Origin: Akkermansia muciniphila
GTDB taxonomy: Bacteria; Pseudomonadota; Gammaproteobacteria; Burkholderiales; Burkholderiaceae_C
DNA length: 7,983 nt
Reading direction: 5' to 3'
Assembly: GCA_943327015.2 (NCBI GenBank)
Contig: CALPVM020000097.1
Location: 1-7,983 of the forward strand
Shown here: piece after piece, positions 1-4,790 of the stretch
Layout: every line of letters begins with the position of its first letter
Numbering within the stretch: position 1 is the first letter of the stretch
Made by a program: the position numbers and the translations under genes
Notes under the pieces: model-generated
Databases searched by the model: none
What the model saw: the letters and a program-made list of their open reading frames with translations, nothing else
What the model was told of the DNA's origin: nothing

Positions 1-664
1 CCTGTTCATTGCCTAACAGTTCTTGGGTTTGCGCACCTATTTTGAACTTGAGTCCACGCGCCTCAAGCGACTTTTGCAACAGTCCGCCTGCCACACTATC
101 CAGCTGGCGCTCCATGAGTGTAGGCATCACATGCACCACGGTTACATCCATGCCGCGCAGCATCAAACCATTGGCGGCTTCCAATCCCAATAATCCGCCA
201 CCAATCACCACAGCGTGCTTGTATTCTTTGGCAGCTTCAATCATGGCGTTGGTGTCGGCAATGTCACGGTAGGCAATCACGCCTTGCAGGTCTTTGCCTG
301 GCAGCGGCAAAATAAATGGGTTAGAACCTGTGCACAATAGCAGGCGGTCGTATGGTGCTTCGGTGCCATCGTCCGCACGTACCACCCGTTTAATGCGATC
401 CACGCCCACCACCTTTTTACCGGCATGCAGGGTAATGTGGTTGTCGCTGTACCACTGCCAGGGGTTGAGCACAATTTCATCCAAAGTCTGCTCACCTGCC
501 AGCACCGGGCTCAGCAAAATGCGGTTGTAATTGGGGTGCGGCTCAGCACCAAAAATGGTAATGTCGTACAAGTCTGGTGCAATTTTTAGCAGTTCTTCAA
601 TGGTGCGTACACCGGCCATGCCGTTGCCCACCATCACCAGTTTTTGTTTGGCTGTGGTGGGCAT
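1..664 (-). CDS. nirB: Assimilatory nitrite reductase (NADH) large subunit, N-terminal 221 residues (partial)
   Basis: NirB reduces nitrite to ammonium in the cytoplasm, passing electrons from NAD(P)H through FAD to an iron-sulfur and siroheme centre. Only the front of the flavoprotein module is present; the frame is open to the left edge, and the family is usually over 800 residues. Visible are the FAD-binding motif VMVGNGMAG (residues 10-18), the NirB-typical run PHPNYNRILLSPVLAGE (42-58), LLLCTGSNP (108-116), and the second Rossmann motif VVIGGGLLGLEAA (152-164) for NAD(P)H. The ferredoxin-like and siroheme parts lie outside. The ATG at 662-664 is 2 bases after the stop of the ATPase gene, with AAAGG about 10 bases upstream inside that gene, so the start is well supported and translation is probably coupled. 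The family call is firm. Assimilatory rather than respiratory use is inferred from the adjoining nitrate uptake genes and NasT. Confidence 0.95.
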   Translation of the reverse strand, partial: MPTTAKQKLVMVGNGMAGVRTIEELLKIAPDLYDITIFGAEPHPNYNRILLSPVLAGEQTLDEIVLNPWQWYSDNHITLHAGKKVVGVDRIKRVVRADDGTEAPYDRLLLCTGSNPFILPLPGKDLQGVIAYRDIADTNAMIEAAKEYKHAVVIGGGLLGLEAANGLMLRGMDVTVVHVMPTLMERQLDSVAGGLLQKSLEARGLKFKIGAQTQELLGNEQ

Positions 665-666
665 GG

Positions 667-1491
667 TTAGGCTACCTTTTCTACGTGGGCTTGGCGGGTG
701 TACAAAAAGTCAATCACCGCTTTGCGGTAGTGCAGATATTGGGAGTTGTCGGCCAGTTCTACACGGTTGCGTGGTCGCGGTAAATCCACCAACAACACCT
801 CACCAATGGTGGCGGCGGGGCCATTGGTCATCATCACAATTTTGTCGGCCAGCAGCACCGCTTCGTCGACGTCGTGCGTCACCATCACCACCGTGCTGTG
901 GGTGCGTTGCACAATGTCTAAAAGTTCGTCTTGCAGCTTGGCGCGGGTCAGGGCATCGAGTGCGCCAAAAGGTTCATCCATCAGCAACACTTTGGGCTCC
1001 ATGGCCAAGGCACGCGCAATACCTACGCGCTGCTTCATACCGCCCGATATTTCTCCGGGGCGTTTTTGCGCGGCAGCGGTCAAGCCGACCAAGGCCAGTG
1101 CGGCGTCAGTGCGGTCTTTGAGTTGCGCTTTGGTTTCTGACGCAGCACCGGTGCTTTTGGATGCTTTGCCAAACACCCGCTCCACGCCAAGGTACACATT
1201 TTCATAGCAGGTTAGCCACGGTAGCAGCGAGTGGTTTTGGAACACCACCGCACGCTCTGGCCCCGGCCCTGCAATCTCGCGGTTAGCGCACAGTAGCGTG
1301 CCCGCCGTGGGAGTGGTTAGGCCGGCAATCAGGTTGAGCAGCGTAGACTTGCCGCAACCCGAGTGCCCGATCAATGCTACAAACTCACCGCGTGCTACGC
1401 ACAGGTTGATGTCACGCAGTGCAGGAAACGTCCCCTTTTTGGTTTTAAAGGTTTGCTCCACACCTTGAATTTCAATGAACTTGGCACTCAT
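667..1491 (-). CDS. nrtD: Nitrate ABC transporter ATP-binding protein (NrtD/NasD type)
   Basis: This is the cytoplasmic ATPase that powers nitrate (or nitrite) import through NrtB. All ABC motifs are intact in 274 residues: Walker A GHSGCGKST (42-50), Q-loop VVFQNHSLLPW with Q85, signature ISGGMKQR (148-155), Walker B VLLMDEPFGALD (168-179) with catalytic E173, and the switch histidine in MVTHD (H206). It lacks the extra C-terminal substrate-binding-like domain of cyanobacterial NrtC, so it matches the single-domain NrtD/NasD form. One stretch of about 20 residues between the Q-loop and the signature (110-128) is rich in Lys, Ser, Ala and Thr and looks like a flexible insertion. The ATG overlaps the nrtB stop as ATGA, typical of translational coupling. 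The close relatives CmpD (bicarbonate) and SsuB/TauB (sulfonates) cannot be excluded from this protein alone; the neighbours point to nitrate. Confidence 0.93.
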   Translation of the reverse strand: MSAKFIEIQGVEQTFKTKKGTFPALRDINLCVARGEFVALIGHSGCGKSTLLNLIAGLTTPTAGTLLCANREIAGPGPERAVVFQNHSLLPWLTCYENVYLGVERVFGKASKSTGAASETKAQLKDRTDAALALVGLTAAAQKRPGEISGGMKQRVGIARALAMEPKVLLMDEPFGALDALTRAKLQDELLDIVQRTHSTVVMVTHDVDEAVLLADKIVMMTNGPAATIGEVLLVDLPRPRNRVELADNSQYLHYRKAVIDFLYTRQAHVEKVA

Positions 1492-2315
1492 GCTTTCACC
1501 TCTTCGTATGTAAATGCGGTTGCAATTTTGATGAGCAGCATTTCCAGAACCAGCCCGACAATGCCAATCACAAAAATGGCGATGATGATGTTCTTCACAT
1601 TCAGGTTATTCCATTCGTCCCACACCCAAAAGCCAATGCCCACGCCACCGGTTAACATTTCTGCGGCCACAATCACCAGCCACGCTGTGCCCACTGCAAG
1701 TCGTACGCCAGTAAGCATGTAGGGCAGCACCGAGGGGAACAGAATTTTGGTCACAATCTTCCATTCGCTCAAATTGAGCACCCGTGCTACGTTCATATAG
1801 TCTTGCGGCACCCGTTGCACACCAACGGCGGTGTTAATAATCATCGGCCAGATGGAGCAGATAAAAATTGTCCAGATCGCGGCTGGGTTGGCACCCTTAA
1901 ACACCAGTAAACCAATGGGCAGCCATGCCAAGGGCGACACCGGGCGCAGCAGGCTAATGAGCGGGTTGAACATGCGGCTTAAAAATTCAAACCGCCCGAT
2001 CATGAAACCCGCTGGAATACCTACCGCTGCCGCAAGCCCAAAGCCTAAGGCTACACGCTCCAGTGACATCAGCACATTCCAGCCCACCCCCTGATCGTTC
2101 GGGCCGTTGCGGTAGAACGGATCACTAAAGATCTGTACTGCCTGCTTCCAAGTCTCTAACGGACTGGGTATGCTGGTAGCCGTGCCAATACTTACCAAAG
2201 CCCAAATGCCAATGAGCAAACCCAAGCCAAACAGGGGCGGGAGGATGCGCAATGCCATATCTCCCCAGTCCAATGAACTTGTATTGCTGGAACCGTGTGT
2301 TTCTGAACTTGCCAT
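1488..2315 (-). CDS. nrtB: Nitrate ABC transporter permease (NrtB type)
   Basis: This is the inner-membrane subunit forming the nitrate import channel, presumably as a dimer with the NrtD ATPase. The 275 residues contain about six hydrophobic segments (roughly 23-43, 88-108, 122-140, 146-165, 200-222, 242-264). The cytoplasmic coupling loop of binding-protein-dependent permeases lies around 174-198: MNVARVLNLSEWKIVTKILFP. The glycine usual in EAA loops is Asn here (N181). The later run TGVRLAVGTAWLVIVAAEML is typical of the NrtB/TauC/SsuC group. The first 18 residues are polar and probably cytoplasmic. AGGAG lies 5 bases before the ATG and supports this start; the gap to nrtA is 24 bases. Substrate is inferred from context. 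Confidence 0.93.
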   Translation of the reverse strand: MASSETHGSSNTSSLDWGDMALRILPPLFGLGLLIGIWALVSIGTATSIPSPLETWKQAVQIFSDPFYRNGPNDQGVGWNVLMSLERVALGFGLAAAVGIPAGFMIGRFEFLSRMFNPLISLLRPVSPLAWLPIGLLVFKGANPAAIWTIFICSIWPMIINTAVGVQRVPQDYMNVARVLNLSEWKIVTKILFPSVLPYMLTGVRLAVGTAWLVIVAAEMLTGGVGIGFWVWDEWNNLNVKNIIIAIFVIGIVGLVLEMLLIKIATAFTYEEVKA

Positions 2316-2339
2316 GGGTGCTCCTTACTAGGTCTGTGA

Positions 2340-3584
2340 TTACGCTTTGATCTTGAAGCCGTCGGCGTACTTTTTCGGGTCTTTGCCGTCCCAAACCACG
2401 CCGTCTATCATCTTGACGCTGCGCATCACGTCTTTGGGGACTGATACTTTTAGTGCCGAGGCCACTTGCTTGTACATGTCAACCTGATTGATCTGTTTGG
2501 CTACAGCCAAATAATCGGGGTGGTCTTTCAGCAAGCCCCAGCGCTTGTGTTGGGTCAGGAACCACATGCCGTCGCTCAGGAATGGGAAGTTGACATAACC
2601 ATCGTTAAAGAACTTCATGTGGTTGGGGTCCTCCCAGGTCTTGCCTAAACCATTTTGGTAGCTGCCCAAAATGCGCTGGTTAATGGCATCTACACTGGTG
2701 TTGATATAAGACTTTTGTGCCACGGTTTCAGCCATTTTGATTTTGTTTTGCTGGTTTGCATCAATCCAGCGGCTGGCTTCCAGAATCGCCATCATCACTG
2801 CACGCGTGGTGTTCGGGTATTTATTGACAAATTCCGCAGTAGTGCCCAGTACCTTTTCCGGATGGTCTTTCCAGATGTCCTGGGTGGTGTTGGCGGTAAT
2901 GCCAATGCCATCCATAATGGCGCGGAGGTTCCAGGGTTCTCCTACGCAAAAACCATCCATATTGCCCACGCGCATATTGGCTACCATTTGCGGTGGTGGT
3001 ACGGTAATCAGCTTAGCCTCGCTAATCGGGTTAATGCCTGCCGCTGCAAGCCAATAATGCATCCACATGGCGTGGGTGCCGGTGGGGAAGGTTCCGGCAA
3101 ACGTGTACTCGCGTTTTTCTTTGGCCATCAATTTGGCCAGTGAAGGGCCATCAACCGCCCCTTTATCGGCCAGCGACTTGGCTAGCGTAATGGCCTGACC
3201 ATTGTGGTTCAGGTTCATCAAAATTGCCATGTCTTTTTTGGTACTGCCCAGCCCAAGATGTACGCCATAGATCAGGCCGTACAGTACATGCGACATATCG
3301 AGCTCGCCGTTAATGAGCTTGTCACGTACCCCCGCCCAACTTGCTTCTTTGCTGGGAATAATCTTGACACCGTATTTTTGATCGAACCCCAGCACCGAGG
3401 CCATCACTACACTGGCACAGTCAGTCAGTGGTATAAAACCAATTTTGACTTCGGTTTTTTCTGGCGCATCCGAGCCGGCAGCGTAAACCGCTGCGCGCAG
3501 AGCTGGAGTGATGCCAATAGCGCCAACTGCGGCGGTTTGTAAAATGGAGCGACGGCTTACATTGGTTTTAAGAAGGTCAGTCAT
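2340..3584 (-). CDS. nrtA: Nitrate ABC transporter substrate-binding protein with Tat-like signal (NrtA/CmpA family)
   Basis: This is the periplasmic binding protein that captures nitrate and hands it to NrtB. The 414 residues begin with a Tat-like signal: twin arginines in VSRRSIL (9-15), then a hydrophobic stretch (about 17-33) and a likely cleavage site near AVYA-AG (32-37). No lipobox cysteine is seen, unlike the lipoprotein NrtA of cyanobacteria. The mature protein starts with EVKIGFIPLTDCASVVMA, and contains TFPTGTHAMWMHYWLAAAG, MDGFCVGEPWN and the late KRWGLLKDHPDYLA, all typical of the NrtA/NasF/CmpA family. GAGGT lies 6 bases before the ATG, right after the T-rich tract of the leader terminator. 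Expression is therefore probably gated by that attenuator. The bicarbonate-binding paralogue CmpA is the main alternative; nirB and nasT next door favour nitrate. Confidence 0.94.
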   Translation of the reverse strand: MTDLLKTNVSRRSILQTAAVGAIGITPALRAAVYAAGSDAPEKTEVKIGFIPLTDCASVVMASVLGFDQKYGVKIIPSKEASWAGVRDKLINGELDMSHVLYGLIYGVHLGLGSTKKDMAILMNLNHNGQAITLAKSLADKGAVDGPSLAKLMAKEKREYTFAGTFPTGTHAMWMHYWLAAAGINPISEAKLITVPPPQMVANMRVGNMDGFCVGEPWNLRAIMDGIGITANTTQDIWKDHPEKVLGTTAEFVNKYPNTTRAVMMAILEASRWIDANQQNKIKMAETVAQKSYINTSVDAINQRILGSYQNGLGKTWEDPNHMKFFNDGYVNFPFLSDGMWFLTQHKRWGLLKDHPDYLAVAKQINQVDMYKQVASALKVSVPKDVMRSVKMIDGVVWDGKDPKKYADGFKIKA

Positions 3585-3590
3585 GGCGAT

Positions 3591-3595
3591 ACCTC
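3591..3595 (-). promoter_or_regulatory. Ribosome binding site of nrtA
   Basis: GAGGT stands 6 bases before the nrtA ATG. It begins only five bases after the T-rich tract of the attenuator, so only transcripts that escape the terminator carry it. Confidence 0.7.
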
Positions 3596-3599
3596 AAGT

Positions 3600-3674
3600 A
3601 AAAAATTAAAATAAAAAGGCGTCCACATTGCATCGCAAACGCCAAATAGCGAAACGTGCAATGGGGACGCCTTT
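3600..3674 (-). terminator. Intrinsic terminator acting as attenuator in the nrtA leader
   Basis: The stem pairs 3657-3674 with 3615-3632. Ten base pairs (AAAGGCGTCC with GGACGCCTTT), one C-T mismatch (3664 with 3625), then seven more (CATTGCA with TGCAATG). The 24-base apex (3633-3656) can form a small inner CGC/GCG hairpin. A T-rich tract with two A interruptions follows immediately (3617 down to 3600). It stands between the predicted promoter and nrtA with no gene ending there except nasT about 150 bases upstream, which marks it as a regulated leader terminator rather than an operon end. Its 5' arm overlaps the second ANTAR-type hairpin. Confidence 0.9.
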
Positions 3675-3715
3675 GTCCTTTTTGAAAACCTGACCCGCCG
3701 TTGGATCATGTTTTC
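3665..3715 (-). promoter_or_regulatory. ANTAR (NasT) target: two hexaloop hairpins in the nrtA leader RNA
   Basis: First hairpin: TGATCC-AACGGC-GGGTCA (3691-3708), six base pairs with one G-U, hexaloop 3697-3702. Its base can extend by six pairs, GAAAAC (3710-3715) with GTTTTC (3684-3689), across one A-G mismatch. Second hairpin: GGAC-AAAGGC-GTCC (3665-3678), four pairs, hexaloop 3669-3674. Both loops read AANGGC and so have A at position 1 and G at 4, the established signature of tandem hairpins bound by ANTAR proteins such as NasR and EutV. The linker between the two short hairpins is 12 bases. The second hairpin contains GGCGTCC, which is also the 5' arm of the terminator, so binding should block termination. 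The ANTAR gene directly upstream (nasT) is the obvious binder. Confidence 0.85.
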
Positions 3716-3742
3716 TACCCGCTAAGGGTATACCATTAACTA

Positions 3743-3759
3743 AGCATAAGTTGTGCCAA
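3743..3759 (-). promoter_or_regulatory. Sigma-54 promoter of the nrtABD-nirB operon
   Basis: The sequence TTGGCACAACTTATGCT has GG at 3757-3756 and GC at 3745-3744, separated by exactly 10 bases. The -24 element TTGGCAC is a full match to consensus; the -12 element ATGC differs from TTGC at one base. Transcription would start near 3732, just ahead of the leader hairpins. Sigma-54 dependence suits nitrogen assimilation genes and agrees with the NtrC-type palindrome upstream. Confidence 0.75.
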
Positions 3760-3796
3760 GTAAACGGTGTTTGAAATGCACTGTATTTGGCTTTTT

Positions 3797-3811
3797 GCAC
3801 CAAAATAGTGC
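3797..3811 (-). promoter_or_regulatory. NtrC binding site (enhancer) upstream of the nrtA promoter
   Basis: GCACTATTTTGGTGC is a perfect GCAC-N7-GTGC palindrome and matches the well-known NtrC operator form. A further half site GCACCA lies at 3818-3823. The centre is about 72 bases before the predicted start of transcription, closer than the usual 100 or so but within the range of NtrC sites. It starts just after the nasT stop codon. Confidence 0.7.
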
Positions 3812-3824
3812 GAAAGATGGTGCT

Positions 3825-4472
3825 TTAGCCCAGTAGATCTGCCACATCCAGCATGCGTTGGGCAACTTCTGCAATTTTTAAGTTTTTGTCCATCGCTGTT
3901 TTACGCAGTCTGGCGTAGGCTACTTCCTCGGTTAGTTGCTGGCGCGCCATGAGCAAAGACTTGGCTTTGTCAATAACCTTGCGCTCTTTCATGGCGGTTG
4001 TGAGTTCGTTTAACTCCGTGCGTGCCTGATCTAGCTCCTGACGTAACGCTTGTTCGTGTTGGAAGCGCGCCATGGCAACATTCAATATGGGGTTGATGCG
4101 CTCTGCCGAAAGTCCTGCAACAATATAGGCCGACACTCCTGCTGCAACGGCAGCTCTGGCATGGTTGGTGTCATTGTCGTTGGTAAACATCACAATTGGT
4201 CGGCGTGCGTCGCGCGTAGCCAGCACTACATGTTCCAAGGCATCACGGGCATCGCTTTCAGCATCTAGAATAATCATATCGGGTTGTAGTTGTGCTAGCC
4301 GTTCAGTTAAAAAAACGTCGGCAGGGAGCGAGGCCACCAAATTGAATCCACCCTCCAGCAAACCGATACGCAGACTGCGCGATCGTTCAACCTTTGCAAT
4401 GGCGTGCGTGTCTTCGGGGTCGTTGATAGACAAATCAGCTGTAATAACAACAATGCGTAAAGCTTCAATCAT
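3825..4472 (-). CDS. nasT: NasT: ANTAR-domain response regulator / transcription antiterminator for nitrate assimilation
   Basis: NasT binds hairpins in leader RNA and prevents termination ahead of nitrate assimilation genes. The 215 residues comprise a receiver-like domain (about 5-137), a helical coiled-coil linker (138-160) and a C-terminal ANTAR domain (about 155-213) with AKSLLMARQQLTEEVAYARLRK and IAEVAQRMLDVADLLG. In the receiver, D70 (MIILDAE) sits where the phosphoacceptor would be and T97 (MFTND) is kept, but the usual Asp pair is reduced to D13 (ITADL) and the conserved Lys is Ala (A119 in AYIVAGL). This suggests control by protein binding (NasS) rather than phosphorylation, as known for NasT. 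I chose the ATG at 4470-4472; an in-frame TTG at 4485-4487 would add five residues. No clear Shine-Dalgarno precedes either. It reads into the nrtA leader that holds its probable target. No nasS is adjacent. Confidence 0.9.
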   Translation of the reverse strand: MIEALRIVVITADLSINDPEDTHAIAKVERSRSLRIGLLEGGFNLVASLPADVFLTERLAQLQPDMIILDAESDARDALEHVVLATRDARRPIVMFTNDNDTNHARAAVAAGVSAYIVAGLSAERINPILNVAMARFQHEQALRQELDQARTELNELTTAMKERKVIDKAKSLLMARQQLTEEVAYARLRKTAMDKNLKIAEVAQRMLDVADLLG

Positions 4473-4483
4473 ATTCACAATAC

Positions 4484-4498
4484 GCAAAATTTAAGCCA
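4484..4498 (-). promoter_or_regulatory. Sigma-54-like element just before nasT (weak candidate)
   Basis: TTGGCTTAAATTTTGC has GG and GC separated by 10 bases (4497-4496 and 4485-4484) and an exact TTGC at -12, but lacks the AC of TGGCAC. It would start transcription at about 4472, the A of the nasT ATG, giving a leaderless message. It may be chance in an AT-rich spacer, and no NtrC-like palindrome is seen upstream. Confidence 0.25.
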
Positions 4499-4559
4499 AG
4501 TATGGGTCGGGGTTTGTCCGTGTAAGGTTTGATTTTGTTAGGGATTGCTGAGCTTTGTA

Positions 4560-4661
4560 TCAAACTTTGAATGATAAAAATTCCACAAATTCAAGTACTT
4601 CTGCCAGTTTTTCTTCTGGAAGGTTTTGTAACTTACGTTGTATTTGCTCTGTGTAACCCAT
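4560..4661 (-). CDS. Short DUF2281-like antitoxin remnant (33 residues)
   Basis: The ORF starts at the ATG at 4659-4661 and encodes MGYTEQIQRKLQNLPEEKLA followed by EVLEFVEFLSFKV. The pattern of an amphipathic start, LPEEK, and EVLEFVEFL is characteristic of the N-terminal half of DUF2281-type antitoxins, normally about 60-80 residues long. Here the stop falls right after that helix, so the toxin-binding tail is missing. The frame beyond the stop stays open for 22 more codons to a TAA at 4491-4493 but shows no recognisable domain. No toxin gene (for example a PIN-domain vapC) is nearby. No strong ribosome binding site is visible. I infer a decayed antitoxin; it could instead be a tiny expressed protein. 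A longer version beginning at 4781 overlaps the gltA terminator and is not credible. Confidence 0.45.
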   Translation of the reverse strand: MGYTEQIQRKLQNLPEEKLAEVLEFVEFLSFKV

Positions 4662-4698
4662 AGTCCAATGACTCAAATACATAGATTGAGAAACGATT

Positions 4699-4728
4699 AT
4701 GTAACAAACCAAAACTCTACAGTTGCAA
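4699..4728 (-). promoter_or_regulatory. Possible sigma-70 promoter in the gltA-nasT spacer
   Basis: TTGCAA (4723-4728) and TTACAT (4699-4704) are separated by 18 bases, downstream of the gltA terminator and ahead of the 33-residue ORF and nasT. The match is modest; some promoter is needed here because the terminator separates nasT from the TCA operon. Confidence 0.25.
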
Positions 4729-4742
4729 TACTTTGGGCTGAT

Positions 4743-4770
4743 AAAAAAAGCCCCGCAGAGCGGGGCTTTT
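4743..4770 (-). terminator. Rho-independent terminator of the sdh-gltA operon
   Basis: An 11-base-pair stem AAAAGCCCCGC / GCGGGGCTTTT with a TCT loop (4757-4759) is followed by more T residues to 4743. It lies 20 bases after the gltA stop. The run of A on the 5' side means it could work in the opposite direction too, but no plus-strand gene ends here. Confidence 0.95.
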
Positions 4771-4790
4771 GGCAAAGGCAATGCAATCGA

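Noticed and set aside
531..1121. 196-codon plus-strand ORF
   Set aside because: It lies antisense across nirB and the ATPase gene, whose motifs are unmistakable; its composition is what an opposite-strand shadow gives.
2125..2394. 89-codon minus-strand ORF over the nrtA-nrtB junction
   Set aside because: It overlaps the end of nrtA and start of nrtB in another frame, both of which are certain genes.
2655..3143. 162-codon plus-strand ORF
   Set aside because: Antisense to nrtA, with no domain signature and no ribosome binding context.
3606..3803. 65-codon minus-strand ORF in the nasT-nrtA spacer
   Set aside because: It starts with TTG, has no family resemblance, and runs through part of the NtrC site, the promoter, both hexaloop hairpins and the terminator. 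The RNA and DNA signals explain the region better.
4560..4781. 73-codon version of the small antitoxin-like ORF
   Set aside because: The extra N-terminal part is encoded by the gltA terminator hairpin and has Cys-rich, non-family sequence; the family-like portion begins at the ATG at 4661.
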